A DNA stretch of 64,000 nt, from the NCBI RefSeq assembly GCF_000687165.1, contig NZ_KK366049.1:62001-126000 (forward strand). The letters run 5' to 3'. The notes below the pieces were generated by a model. It did no database searches. It saw only the letters and a program-made list of their open reading frames with translations, and had not been told where the DNA came from. The stretch is from Paracidovorax oryzae ATCC 19882 (GTDB lineage Bacteria; Pseudomonadota; Gammaproteobacteria; Burkholderiales; Burkholderiaceae_C). Made by a program: the position numbers and the translations under genes. This document shows positions 21,036 through 29,386 of this stretch, one piece after another. Position 1 is the stretch's first letter; the number at the start of each line of letters is the position of its first letter.

Positions 21036-21683
21036 ATGTTGTTTGGAAAGCTGTTGCCCCGCGAGGGCAATTTTTTCGAGATGTTCAACCAGCATGCGGA
21101 CCGCATCGTCGAGGCGGCGAGGGCCTTTTCCCAGCTTGTCGCCAACTACAACGACCCGCACCTGCGCGACAAGTACAACCAGGATGTGGACAACGCCGAG
21201 CGTGCGGCCGACCGCGTGACGCACGAGGTCAACCGCACGCTGCACAAGACCTTCATCACGCCCATCGACCGCGAGCAGATCCATTCGCTCATCAACACGA
21301 TGGACGACGTGGCCGACCTGATCCAGGATTCGGCGGAAACCATGGCGCTCTATGACGTGCGCCACATGACCGAAGAGATCACGCGCCTGACGGACCTGAG
21401 CCTGAAGTGCTGCGAGCGGCTGCGCGATGCCGTGAAGCTGCTGGAGAAGATCGCCGATCCGGGCGTGGCCGAGGCGGCGCTCAAGACCTGCGAGGAAATC
21501 GACCGCCTGGAAAGCGACGCCGACCGCGTCATGCGCAGCGCCATGAGCAAGCTCTTCCGCGAAGAACCCGACGTGCGCGAGGTGCTCAAGCTCAAGGCCA
21601 TCTACGAGCTGCTGGAAACCATCACCGACAAGTGCGAGGACGTGGCCAACCACATCGAGGGCATCATCCTCGAGAACTCCTGA
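21036..21683 (+). CDS. DUF47 family (PhoU-like) phosphate transport accessory protein
   Basis: A 215-residue all-helical cytoplasmic protein of the DUF47/TIGR00153 family, related to PhoU. Conserved segments include MFGKLLP-like MLFGKLLPREGNFFEMF, HEVNRTLHKTFITPIDREQIHSLI and a C-terminal LKAIYELLETITDKCEDVANHIE, with metal-binding Glu/Asp pairs. Family members are encoded next to pit genes and are thought to regulate the transporter. The pit gene starts 29 nt downstream. The start at 21036 follows a CAGGAG ribosome binding site. Confidence 0.92.
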   Translation: MLFGKLLPREGNFFEMFNQHADRIVEAARAFSQLVANYNDPHLRDKYNQDVDNAERAADRVTHEVNRTLHKTFITPIDREQIHSLINTMDDVADLIQDSAETMALYDVRHMTEEITRLTDLSLKCCERLRDAVKLLEKIADPGVAEAALKTCEEIDRLESDADRVMRSAMSKLFREEPDVREVLKLKAIYELLETITDKCEDVANHIEGIILENS

Positions 21684-21712
21684 CCCGCGGCGGACGCAAG
21701 CGCTCTCAAAGC

Positions 21713-22723
21713 ATGGAAACCGTACAAACCGCCCTGTGGGTCGTCGCCCTCCTGGTCGCGCTGGCCATCCTGTTCGATTTCATGAACGGGTTCCACGACG
21801 CCGCCAACTCGATCGCCACGGTCGTCTCCACCGGCGTGCTCAAGCCCACGCAGGCCGTCGTCTTCGCCGCGTTCTTCAACTTCGTCGCGATCTTCGTCTT
21901 CCACCTGAGCGTGGCCGCCACCATCGGCAAGGGGATCGTGCAGCCCGGGGTGGTGGATACGCACGTCATCTTCGGCGCGCTGGTGGGGGCCATCACCTGG
22001 AACGTCATCACCTGGTACTACGGCATCCCGAGCAGTTCGTCGCACGCGCTGATCGGGGGCATCGTGGGGGCGGTGATCGCCAAGGGCGGCGTCGGATCGC
22101 TGATTTCCGGGGGTATTTTCAAGACCGTGGCGTTCATCTTCGTGTCGCCGCTGCTCGGCTTCCTGCTGGGCTCCCTGATGATGGTGGCCGTGGCGTGGAT
22201 CTTCCGCCGCTCCCGGCCCAGCAAGGTGGACAAGTGGTTCCGCCGCCTGCAACTGCTCTCCGCCGGCGCCTACAGCCTGGGCCACGGGGGCAACGATGCG
22301 CAGAAGACCATCGGCATCATCTGGCTGCTGCTGATCGCCACCGGGCATGCCTCGGCCTCGGACAGCGCGCCCCCGACCTGGACCATCATCGCGTGCTACA
22401 TGGCCATCGGCCTGGGCACCATGTTCGGCGGCTGGCGCATCGTGAAGACGATGGGCCAGAAGATCACCAAGCTCAAGCCCGTCGGCGGCTTTTGCGCCGA
22501 GACGGGCGGGGCGATGACCCTGTTCCTCGCCACGGCGCTCGGCATTCCGGTGTCCACCACCCACACCATCACCGGCGCCATCGTCGGCGTGGGCTCCACG
22601 CAGCGCGCCAGCGCCGTGCGCTGGGGCGTGGCCGGCAACATCGTCTGGGCGTGGATCCTGACGATTCCCGCCAGCGCCTTCGTCGCCGCCATCGCCTACT
22701 GGATCAGCCTGCAGATGTACTGA
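21713..22723 (+). CDS. pit: PiT-family inorganic phosphate transporter
   Basis: A 336-residue inner-membrane symporter with about ten transmembrane helices. The duplicated PD001131 signatures are visible: GFHDAANSIATVVSTGVL near the N-terminus and YSLGHGGNDAQKTIGII in the second half, plus ITWYYGIPSSSSHALIGG and GIPVSTTHTITGAIVGVG. PiT proteins import metal-phosphate complexes with protons. The DUF47-pit pair behind a Pho box suggests induction on phosphate limitation, although pit in E. coli is largely constitutive. Confidence 0.94.
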   Translation: METVQTALWVVALLVALAILFDFMNGFHDAANSIATVVSTGVLKPTQAVVFAAFFNFVAIFVFHLSVAATIGKGIVQPGVVDTHVIFGALVGAITWNVITWYYGIPSSSSHALIGGIVGAVIAKGGVGSLISGGIFKTVAFIFVSPLLGFLLGSLMMVAVAWIFRRSRPSKVDKWFRRLQLLSAGAYSLGHGGNDAQKTIGIIWLLLIATGHASASDSAPPTWTIIACYMAIGLGTMFGGWRIVKTMGQKITKLKPVGGFCAETGGAMTLFLATALGIPVSTTHTITGAIVGVGSTQRASAVRWGVAGNIVWAWILTIPASAFVAAIAYWISLQMY

Positions 22724-22738
22724 CCGGGCCGCCCGGCG

Positions 22739-23212
22739 TTACTGCGAGATCTTGCGCGCTTCCTCGATCTGGTATTCGAAGTAGCGCTGGAAGCTGAATG
22801 CCAGGCTCGCCATCAGCACGGCCGTTCCGACCATCAGCGCCAGCGCGATCGCGAACACCGTCGCCCAGCGCGTGCGTCCCGCGGGCGCTTCCGGATCCCC
22901 GGCGGGATTGAACCGGGCATTCCAGCGCTCCGGCGGCATCAGCCCGTAGAGGATGGCCCGCAGGGCGCAGCCGGCGAGGGTGAAGCCGAGCAGCGGAACC
23001 AGCACCCAGCTCAGGTGGTCGTCCTGCCCCCATTGCTGCACGCGCTGGATGCCGTAGATGCCCAGCGCGGTGGGGATGGGCAGCATCCAGCCCATCATGT
23101 CGCCCATGCCGTGCAGGTAGAAGCGGTGCAGGCCCAGCGGGCCCCCCAGGAAGGCGAGCCACGCAGCGGCGGTCTTGCTCTTGACGCGGGCCATGCGTGT
23201 CGTCCGGCTCAT
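22739..23212 (-). CDS. TM2-domain-like membrane protein
   Basis: A 157-residue membrane protein beginning with the TM2-like motif [23 protein letters not shown], a pair of helices joined by a short turn, followed by a third ([20 protein letters not shown]) and a fourth helix ([21 protein letters not shown]). TM2 domains are common in bacteria but of unknown function. The ATG at 23212 overlaps the stop of the acetyltransferase gene (ATGA), implying translational coupling; an internal ATG at 23194 is the alternative. Confidence 0.75.
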   Translation of the reverse strand: MSRTTRMARVKSKTAAAWLAFLGGPLGLHRFYLHGMGDMMGWMLPIPTALGIYGIQRVQQWGQDDHLSWVLVPLLGFTLAGCALRAILYGLMPPERWNARFNPAGDPEAPAGRTRWATVFAIALALMVGTAVLMASLAFSFQRYFEYQIEEARKISQ

Positions 23213-23730
23213 TCGGGCGCCGTGGTATCCGCGGCGCCGAGGGGTTTTTCCATGAGCACCACATCGCGCCACGCGCCGAACTTCCAGCCGACCGAGCGCA
23301 TCACGCCGATCTCGGTGAAGCCCGCGGCGCGGTGCACGCCGACCGAACCGGCATTGGCGGAGTCGCCGATCACCGCCAGCAGCTTGCGTACGCCCGCGGC
23401 CTCGGCGGCATCGCAGAGCGCATCCAGCAGCAGGCGGCCGACGCCGCGTCCGCGTGCTGCGTCCGCCACGTAGATCGAGTCTTCCGCGGAAAAGCGGTAG
23501 GCCGGGCGCGGCTTGAACCAGTTGGCATAGGCGAACCCGAGAATTTCTCCCTGTTCCTCTGCCACGAGGTAGGGCAGGCCGCGCGCCAGCACGTCGGCGC
23601 GCCGGGTCGCCATGTCGGCAGCGCTCGGCGGATCGGTCTCGAAGGTGCCCGTGCCGTGCAGCACATGGTGGACATAGATGGCGGTGATGGCGGGAAGATC
23701 TTCGTCGCGGCTCGGGCGGATGTTGGGCAT
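23209..23730 (-). CDS. GNAT acetyltransferase, phosphinothricin acetyltransferase-like
   Basis: A 173-residue GNAT enzyme. The N-terminus [28 protein letters not shown], the [17 protein letters not shown] acetyl-CoA loop and [32 protein letters not shown] match the PAT/MddA group, which acetylates phosphinothricin, methionine sulfone/sulfoximine and similar amino-acid analogues. The actual substrate is unproven. It is the first gene of a two-gene operon and overlaps its start with the rpsP promoter region on the other strand. Confidence 0.85.
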   Translation of the reverse strand: MPNIRPSRDEDLPAITAIYVHHVLHGTGTFETDPPSAADMATRRADVLARGLPYLVAEEQGEILGFAYANWFKPRPAYRFSAEDSIYVADAARGRGVGRLLLDALCDAAEAAGVRKLLAVIGDSANAGSVGVHRAAGFTEIGVMRSVGWKFGAWRDVVLMEKPLGAADTTAPE

Positions 23731-23751
23731 ACGTCGGGATGTGGATATAAT
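23723..23751 (+). promoter_or_regulatory. Sigma-70-type promoter of the rpsP operon
   Basis: TTGGGC (23723-23728) and a perfect TATAAT (23746-23751) are separated by 17 nt, about 100 nt upstream of rpsP. The -35 overlaps the start codon of the divergent acetyltransferase gene, so the two transcripts could compete. Confidence 0.75.
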
Positions 23752-23853
23752 CGCGGGCTTTGCAGCGTGTCGCTGGCCGGGTGGCCATGTCGCGTGTCTC
23801 AAACGCCGCAAAACCTCGACAGATTCTGCTGTCACCCACCCGAAGGATTCATT

Positions 23854-24111
23854 ATGGTCGTGATTCGACTCTCCCGCGGCGGCTCCAAGGGCCGTCCGTT
23901 CTTCAACATCGTCGTTGCCGACAAGCGCGTGCGCCGCGATGGCCGCTTCATCGAGCGCCTGGGCTTCTACAACCCCACCGCCAAGGAAGGCGAAGAAGGC
24001 CTGCGCATCGCCCAGGACCGCCTGACGTACTGGAAGGGCGTGGGCGCCCAGACGTCCGACACCGTCGAGCGCCTGATCAAGCAGGCCGCCAAGAAGGCCG
24101 TCGCCGCCTGA
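23854..24111 (+). CDS. rpsP: 30S ribosomal protein S16
   Basis: An 85-residue ribosomal protein with the full S16 signature ([21 protein letters not shown] at its start and [13 protein letters not shown]). It opens the rpsP-rimM-trmD-rplS operon. The ribosome binding site is AAGGA before the ATG. A terminator-like hairpin lies between rpsP and rimM, suggesting partial termination that gives more S16 than RimM. Confidence 0.97.
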   Translation: MVVIRLSRGGSKGRPFFNIVVADKRVRRDGRFIERLGFYNPTAKEGEEGLRIAQDRLTYWKGVGAQTSDTVERLIKQAAKKAVAA

Positions 24112-24154
24112 TCCTCGGTCATTCGAGCCGGGAGGTCCATCTTCCCGGAACGAG

Positions 24155-24198
24155 GCGGGCTCCGTTGCCACGGCAAACGGAGCCCGCTTTTTTCTTTT
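24155..24198 (+). terminator. Strong hairpin with T-tract between rpsP and rimM (attenuating terminator)
   Basis: A perfect 12-bp stem GCGGGCTCCGTT / AACGGAGCCCGC (24155-24166, 24176-24187) with a 9-nt loop is followed by a T-tract broken by one C. As it is inside the operon, it probably lowers expression of rimM and trmD relative to rpsP. Confidence 0.85.
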
Positions 24199-24215
24199 CA
24201 TCCTCCTCTTTTGCC

Positions 24216-24791
24216 ATGCCCTCCCTTCCGATCCTCGATCCCGCCGACCTGCCCGCCGATGCGGTGGAAGTAGGGCGCATCGCGGACGCCTGGGGCGTCA
24301 AGGGCTGGTTCAAGGTGCTTCCCTACAGCGCCGACCCCGAAGCGCTTTTCTCTTCCAAGCGGTGGTACCTGCAGCCCAGCGAGAAGGGCGCGAAAAGTTT
24401 TTTCACCGGAACCGTGCTGCTGCCCATCCGCCAGGCGCGCGAGCATTCCGATTCCGTCGTCGCGCAGGCCCAGGGCGTGGATGACCGGGATGCCGCCGAG
24501 GCGCTGCGGGGTGCCCGCATCTTCGTGCCCCGCTCGAGCTTTCCCACGGCGGCCGAGGACGAGTACTACTGGGTCGATCTCATCGGCCTGGAAGTGGTCA
24601 ACCGCGAGGGCGTCGCATTGGGAACGGTGCGCGAACTGCTCGCCACGGGGCCGCAGACGACCCTGGTGCTGTCGTTCCCGCAGGAGGGCGGCAAGGAGGG
24701 CGAGCGCATGATTCCCTTCGTCTCCGCCTTTGTCGATCAGGTGGACATGGCCGGGCGCCGCATCGTGGTGGACTGGCAGCCGGATTACTGA
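24216..24791 (+). CDS. rimM: Ribosome maturation factor RimM
   Basis: A 191-residue 16S rRNA processing factor that binds S19 and assists 30S head assembly. The N-terminal beta-barrel starts with VEVGRIADAWGVKGWFKVLPYS; the PRC-barrel half shows EYYWVDLIGLEVVNREGVALG and ends in RMIPFVSAFVDQVDMAGRRIVVDW. Its stop lies 6 nt before trmD. Confidence 0.95.
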   Translation: MPSLPILDPADLPADAVEVGRIADAWGVKGWFKVLPYSADPEALFSSKRWYLQPSEKGAKSFFTGTVLLPIRQAREHSDSVVAQAQGVDDRDAAEALRGARIFVPRSSFPTAAEDEYYWVDLIGLEVVNREGVALGTVRELLATGPQTTLVLSFPQEGGKEGERMIPFVSAFVDQVDMAGRRIVVDWQPDY

Positions 24792-24797
24792 GCCGCC

Positions 24798-25565
24798 ATG
24801 CGTTTCGACGTCATCACGCTGTTCCCGGAGCTGTTCGCGCCGTTTCTCGCCAGCGGCGTGACGCGGCGGGCCTATGCCACCGGTCTCGTGGACGTGCGCT
24901 TCTGGAACCCGCGCGACTACGCGGAGGGCAACTACCGCCGCGTGGACGACCGCCCCTTCGGCGGAGGACCGGGCATGGTCATGATGGCCGAGCCGCTCGA
25001 GCGCTGCCTGCAGGCCATCCGCGCGGACCGCGGCGAGGCGCCCGAGGCCGCGGCACCGCTGGTGATGTTCTCGCCGATCGGACGCAGGCTGGACCACGAA
25101 GGCGTGGCCGGCTGGGCCGCCGGCAATGGCGCGGTGCTGCTGTGCGGCCGCTACGAGGGTGTGGACCAGCGGTTCGTCGATGCCCATGTGGACGTGCAGC
25201 TCAGCCTGGGCGATTTCGTCCTCTCCGGCGGCGAGATCCCCGCCATGGCGCTGCTCGACGCGGTGGCCCGGCTGCAGCCCGGCGTGCTGAACGACGCCGG
25301 CAGCCACCAGGAAGACAGCTTCAATGCGGCGCTGGACGGCCTGCTGGACTGCCCTCACTACACCCGCCCGGAATCGTGGCAGGGGCAGGCCGTGCCCGCT
25401 GCGCTGCTGTCCGGCCACCATGCGCAGATCGAGCGCTGGCGGCGCGACCAGCGGCTTGCCGTGACGGCGCGGCACCGGCCGGACCTCGTCGAGGCCGCGC
25501 GCGCGGCGGGCCGCCTCGACCGCGTGGATGAGGCGGTCTTGGCGAAACTGAACGGCTTGCTATAA
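24798..25565 (+). CDS. trmD: tRNA (guanine-N1)-methyltransferase
   Basis: A 255-residue SPOUT enzyme that makes m1G37 in tRNAs with G36, preventing +1 frameshifting. The trefoil-knot motifs are intact: MRFDVITLFPELF, RPFGGGPGMVMM, LLCGRYEGVDQRFVD and LSLGDFVLSGGEIPAMALLDAVARL. Its last codons overlap the -10 box of an rplS promoter. Confidence 0.96.
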   Translation: MRFDVITLFPELFAPFLASGVTRRAYATGLVDVRFWNPRDYAEGNYRRVDDRPFGGGPGMVMMAEPLERCLQAIRADRGEAPEAAAPLVMFSPIGRRLDHEGVAGWAAGNGAVLLCGRYEGVDQRFVDAHVDVQLSLGDFVLSGGEIPAMALLDAVARLQPGVLNDAGSHQEDSFNAALDGLLDCPHYTRPESWQGQAVPAALLSGHHAQIERWRRDQRLAVTARHRPDLVEAARAAGRLDRVDEAVLAKLNGLL

Positions 25566-25566
25566 T
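25539..25566 (+). promoter_or_regulatory. Internal promoter for rplS at the end of trmD
   Basis: TTGGCG (25539-25544) and a perfect TATAAT (25561-25566) with a 16-nt spacer sit across the trmD stop codon. The resulting transcript would have a ~139-nt leader before rplS containing CTGCAATTGCAG and GGGCT/AGCCC inverted repeats. It would uncouple L19 from the weakly expressed rimM-trmD part. Confidence 0.65.
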
Positions 25567-25711
25567 GGCAGGCTTTTCGATCCTCTGCCCGGCCGCTGGC
25601 GGATGTTCCCGCTCTGCAATTGCAGGGCTTTAAGGGGCAGCCCTTCAGCACCATGCGTCAATCCCGACGCCTGCCAATCCTGGCGCGGCCATGATCGCAA
25701 GGAAACCAACA

Positions 25712-26098
25712 ATGAATCTGATCCAGACCCTCGAGCAGGAAGAAATCGCCCGCTTGAACAAGACCATCCCCGAATTCGCGCCCGGCGACACCGTCATCGT
25801 GAGCGTGAACGTGGTGGAAGGCACCCGAAAGCGCGTGCAGGCCTACGAAGGCGTGGTGATCGCCAAGCGCAACCGTGGCCTCAACAGCGGCTTCACCGTG
25901 CGCAAGATCTCCAGCGGCGAAGGCGTGGAGCGTACGTTCCAGACCTATAGCCCGCTGATCGCCAGCATCGAAGTGAAGCGCCGCGGCGACGTCCGCCGCG
26001 CGAAGCTCTACTACCTGCGCGACCGTTCCGGCAAGTCCGCGCGCATCAAGGAAAAGCTGCCTTCGCGCGTCAACAAGGCTGCCGCTCCCGCCGCTTGA
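25712..26098 (+). CDS. rplS: 50S ribosomal protein L19
   Basis: A 128-residue ribosomal protein at the 30S-50S interface, with [43 protein letters not shown] and [12 protein letters not shown] typical for L19. The ATG at 25712 with the preceding AAGGAAACC ribosome binding site is chosen over the one at 25691. It is the last gene of the operon and is followed by a strong terminator. Confidence 0.97.
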   Translation: MNLIQTLEQEEIARLNKTIPEFAPGDTVIVSVNVVEGTRKRVQAYEGVVIAKRNRGLNSGFTVRKISSGEGVERTFQTYSPLIASIEVKRRGDVRRAKLYYLRDRSGKSARIKEKLPSRVNKAAAPAA

Positions 26099-26123
26099 GG
26101 ACGGGCTGCCGCTCTGGCATCCG

Positions 26124-26155
26124 AAGCCGCTACAGGGTCCTGTAGCGGCTTTTTT
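26124..26155 (+). terminator. Intrinsic terminator of the rpsP-rplS operon
   Basis: A 13-bp stem AAGCCGCTACAGG / CCTGTAGCGGCTT is followed by T6, 26 nt after the rplS stop codon. Confidence 0.9.
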
Positions 26156-26215
26156 CATGGCCGCCGCGCCCCCGGGGCTCGCGCCTGTCTGCCCACGCCG
26201 TAGAACTCCCGACGC

Positions 26216-26935
26216 ATGTCCTCTTCCCCATCCACCGCGGCTGCCACCGGGCCGCTGACAGCCCTGCCAGGATTCGATCCCCGGACGGTTCCGGTGCTGG
26301 GGACGGACGGCCACCTGCCCGCGGTGCCGGCCGCTGCGTGGACGCCCGAGGCGCTGCGCCGGCGCTTCGCTGCGCCACCGTCCTGGACGCCCGACGTGCT
26401 GCGCGAGCGGGCCATGACGGCCCGTGCGCCGCGCGATGCGGCCGTGCTGCTGGCGATCATGCAGCGCGATGAGCCGACCGTGCTGCTGACGGAGCGCACC
26501 GCGCATCTGTCCAACCATTCGGGGCAGGTGGCCTTCCCGGGCGGGCGCGTCGATCCGGGCGATGCGGACGCCTCTGCCGCCGCGCTGCGCGAGGCGCGCG
26601 AAGAAGTGGGTCTCGACAGCGGCAGGGCGGAGGTGCTGGGCACGCTGCCCGTCTATGCCACCGGCACGGCCTTCCTCGTCACGCCCGTGGTCGCACTGGT
26701 CCACCCAGAAGGCAGCTTCGAGCCCAATCCTTATGAAGTGGCCGATATCTTCGAGGTGCCGCTGGCCTTCCTGCTGGATCCGTCGAACCACCGGCGCCAC
26801 GCCCTCGACATCGGCGGTGCCCGGCGCGAGTGGTTTTCCATGCCCTACACCGATCCTGCGACGGGCAAGACCCACTTCATCTGGGGTGCCACGGCGGGCA
26901 TGCTGCGCAATTTCTACCGGTTCCTGCTGGCCTGA
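26216..26935 (+). CDS. Nudix hydrolase, CoA pyrophosphatase type
   Basis: A 239-residue Nudix enzyme. The UPF0035 signature LLTERTAHLSNHSGQVAFPGG directly precedes the Nudix box (GGRVDPGDADASAAALREAREEVGL in two parts, residues 109-133). That combination marks the CoA pyrophosphatase group (NudL/YeaB), which cleaves CoA and acyl-CoA to 3',5'-ADP and phosphopantetheine. The N-terminal 70 residues form an extension with a TPEALRRRF helix common in betaproteobacterial members. The following CobD-like membrane gene starts 69 nt downstream. Confidence 0.88.
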   Translation: MSSSPSTAAATGPLTALPGFDPRTVPVLGTDGHLPAVPAAAWTPEALRRRFAAPPSWTPDVLRERAMTARAPRDAAVLLAIMQRDEPTVLLTERTAHLSNHSGQVAFPGGRVDPGDADASAAALREAREEVGLDSGRAEVLGTLPVYATGTAFLVTPVVALVHPEGSFEPNPYEVADIFEVPLAFLLDPSNHRRHALDIGGARREWFSMPYTDPATGKTHFIWGATAGMLRNFYRFLLA

Positions 26936-27004
26936 GCGGGCGGTGCGCCGCAAGAGGCCGAACCACGGTGTTTCCTGTGGTTACGGCCCAGTATGATTGC
27001 CGGC

Positions 27005-27997
27005 ATGAGCTTCTTTGCCATCCTCATGGCGTTGCTGATCGAGCAGGCCCGCCCGCTGGCCCGCAGCAACCCGATCCATGCCGGCGTGCGCGCGTGGGCG
27101 CTGTCCGTGAGCCGCAATTTCGATGCGGGCAAGCCGCACCATGGCTGGGTGGCATGGTCCCTCGCGGTGTGCGTGCCGTCGCTGGCCGTGCTGGGGGTGC
27201 ACTGGCTGCTGATGGTGGCCATCGGCTGGCCGGCCGCCGTGGTGTGGAGCATCGCCGTGCTCTATCTCACGCTGGGTTTCCGGCAGTTCAGCCACCATTT
27301 CACGAACATCCGGGATGCGCTGGAAGAGCGCGACGAGGACGCCGCCCGGGCCCGCCTGGCCGCCTGGCAGCAGGTGGACGTGGGCCTGCTGCCGCGCAGC
27401 GAGATCGTGCGGCACGTGATCGAGTATTCGGTGATCGCGGCGCACCGGCACGTCTTCGGGGTGCTGGCCTGGTTCTCCATCCTGGCGGCCCTGGGCCTGG
27501 GGCCCGCGGGCGCGGTGTTCTACCGGCTCGCGGAATTCGTGTCCCGCTACTGGAAGGCTGGCGGCCGCGGGGCCAGCCTGGTGCATCCCGGCAGCGAGCC
27601 GCTGCAGCGCGCCTCCGCCCAGGCCTGGACGGTGGTGGACTGGCTGCCTGCGCGCCTCACGGCCCTCAGCTTCGCCGTGGTGGGCAGCTTCGAGGAAGCC
27701 ATCGACGGCTGGCGCTTCCATGCACAGCATTTTCCCAATGATAACGATGGCGTGATCCTGGCGGCCACCGCCGGTGCGATCAATGTCCGCCTCGGCGGCG
27801 AAGTCCTGCAGGCACGGCAGGATGCGCTGGGCGAGGGCATGCTGCCGCCCGAGCCCGGGCCGGCCGGTGGCGACAGCACACCGGGCAGGGAGCCCGAAGT
27901 GGCCCACCTGCGCGGTGTGGTGGGCCTGGTGTGGCGCTCGGTCGTGGTGTGGATGCTGCTGCTCGCCCTGCTCACCCTGGCCCGCCTGCTCGGCTGA
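27005..27997 (+). CDS. CobD/CbiB-family integral membrane protein
   Basis: A 330-residue membrane protein with about five hydrophobic segments. The N-terminal MSFFAILMALLIEQARPL, the LTLGFRQFSHHFTNIRDAL segment and the periplasmic loop resemble the CobD/CbiB (adenosylcobinamide-phosphate synthase-like) and AmpE groups. It is not in a cobalamin operon, and betaproteobacterial members next to Nudix genes are usually annotated only as CobD/CbiB family. An alternative start is the ATG at 26993. A role in cobalamin synthesis is doubtful from this context. Confidence 0.7.
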   Translation: MSFFAILMALLIEQARPLARSNPIHAGVRAWALSVSRNFDAGKPHHGWVAWSLAVCVPSLAVLGVHWLLMVAIGWPAAVVWSIAVLYLTLGFRQFSHHFTNIRDALEERDEDAARARLAAWQQVDVGLLPRSEIVRHVIEYSVIAAHRHVFGVLAWFSILAALGLGPAGAVFYRLAEFVSRYWKAGGRGASLVHPGSEPLQRASAQAWTVVDWLPARLTALSFAVVGSFEEAIDGWRFHAQHFPNDNDGVILAATAGAINVRLGGEVLQARQDALGEGMLPPEPGPAGGDSTPGREPEVAHLRGVVGLVWRSVVVWMLLLALLTLARLLG

Positions 27998-28039
27998 GGC
28001 CGGGGCACTGCCCCCGGCGTCGGCCCTCCGCTGCACCGC

Positions 28040-29017
28040 TCACCAGTGGCGGTGCGTGCTCAACTCTTCGTACAGCTGCCGGTAGATCTGGTAGCGGTTC
28101 GCGCCGATGCGGCCCGAACCTGGTACCGGCGAGGCATCGGGCTCGTCCACGTGCGCCATGACGGCGCAACCGGGTTCGTGCAGATGGGTGCAGTTGTAGA
28201 AGCGGCACTCGCCCGCGTGCTGGCCGATGTCCGGCATGAGCCGGGCCAGGTCCGCAGCACCGATGTGGTGCAGCCCGAATTCCTGGAAGCCCGGAGAGTC
28301 GATCAGTGCGGTGGTGCGGTCCTGCGGGTCCACCCAGTACCACGTGGTCGTGGTGGTGGTGTGCCGGCCCGAATTGAGCGCCTGGGATATCTCGCCCGTC
28401 ACCGCCGATGCGTGGGGAACCAGCAGGTTGATGAGCGTGCTCTTGCCCGATCCGGAGGGCCCCAGGACCAGCGTAGTCTTGCCCTGCAGTTGCTCGCGCA
28501 GCGCGGCATGGTCCACCTCCGCCGAGTGGGTGAGCGACAGCGGCAGCACCTGGTAGTGGTGCCGGCCGGCGCCGTCGCCGCACATGTGCCGGTAGGGCCA
28601 GAGCCGCGCCCAGGCCCGTTCGAAGGGCTCCACCAGGTCGCTCTTGTTGAGGGCGATGACCGGAGCGATGCGCTCGGCTTCCGCCGCGATCAGTGCCCGC
28701 GCGAGCTGGCTTTCGGAAAACACCGGCTCGGCGGCGATGAGGATCAGGACCTGGTCCAGGTTGGCTGCGAACGATTTGGTGCGGATCTCGTCCTGCCGGT
28801 AGAACAGGTTGCGGCGCTCCAGCACTTTCTCGATCGTGCCTTCGTCGCCCTGGCCGGGCGGAGGAGCCTGCCAGAGCACGCGGTCGCCGACGACCGCCTG
28901 GCTCTTCTTGCCGCGCGGATGGCAGATGCGCCGCGAACCGTCGGGGCTTTCGACCAGGCAGTGGCGGCCGTGGCTGGCCACCACCAGGCCGTCGAGGGGG
29001 CCCGAGCGCTCAGCCAT
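28040..29017 (-). CDS. rsgA: Ribosome small-subunit-dependent GTPase A
   Basis: A 325-residue circularly permuted GTPase that checks late 30S maturation. The permuted order is seen: an N-terminal OB fold, G4 NKSD (124-127), G1 GPSGSGKST (186-194), switch I TTTTTTWYW and G3 DSPGF (240-244), then the zinc-binding domain with C271, C276, H278 and C284. The stop lies 42 nt from the CobD-like gene (convergent). PCD and M48 protease genes lie immediately upstream with an 18-nt gap, so all three probably form one transcript. Confidence 0.95.
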   Translation of the reverse strand: MAERSGPLDGLVVASHGRHCLVESPDGSRRICHPRGKKSQAVVGDRVLWQAPPPGQGDEGTIEKVLERRNLFYRQDEIRTKSFAANLDQVLILIAAEPVFSESQLARALIAAEAERIAPVIALNKSDLVEPFERAWARLWPYRHMCGDGAGRHHYQVLPLSLTHSAEVDHAALREQLQGKTTLVLGPSGSGKSTLINLLVPHASAVTGEISQALNSGRHTTTTTTWYWVDPQDRTTALIDSPGFQEFGLHHIGAADLARLMPDIGQHAGECRFYNCTHLHEPGCAVMAHVDEPDASPVPGSGRIGANRYQIYRQLYEELSTHRHW

Positions 29018-29035
29018 GGCTTGCCGGTCGGGCCG

Positions 29036-29386
29036 TCATTCGGAGGCCGCCAGCAGCGCGTCGAAGCGCGCGGCGCATTCGAGGTCGGTGGTGGAGATGC
29101 CCTTCACGTCATGGGTGTTCAGGCGAACCACGCAGCGGTCGTAATGCACGGACAGGTCCGGGTGGTGGTCCTGCGCATTCGCGATGAAGGCGACGGCGTT
29201 CACGAACGAGATGGTCTCGTAGTAGTTCGCGAAGCGGTAGGTCTTCTCGATCGCGACCGCGGCACCGTCGCCGCTCAGGGCCCAGCCCTGCAGGTCCGCC
29301 AGGCGTGTGACGATCTCGGTGGGGCTGAGCGCACGGCGTGCGTGGGCGGACCAGTCTTTCTTGGTGAGCATGGAAGAAGAGGTCAT
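29036..29386 (-). CDS. Pterin-4a-carbinolamine dehydratase family protein
   Basis: A 116-residue PCD/DCoH protein. The catalytic motif HHPDLSVHYDRCVVRLNTHD (two parts, the His-His and the second His) and the YRFANYYETISFVNAVAFIANAQ helix are characteristic. PCD recycles the pterin carbinolamine of aromatic amino-acid hydroxylases. No phenylalanine hydroxylase gene is nearby, so it may serve another role such as molybdopterin metabolism. The ATG at 29386 overlaps the stop of the M48 gene (ATGA); MLTKKDW at 29371 is the alternative start. Confidence 0.88.
   Translation of the reverse strand: MTSSSMLTKKDWSAHARRALSPTEIVTRLADLQGWALSGDGAAVAIEKTYRFANYYETISFVNAVAFIANAQDHHPDLSVHYDRCVVRLNTHDVKGISTTDLECAARFDALLAASE

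Noticed and set aside
27005-27997. Cobalamin biosynthesis function for the CobD/CbiB-like protein
   Set aside because: No other cobalamin genes nearby and only family-level resemblance.
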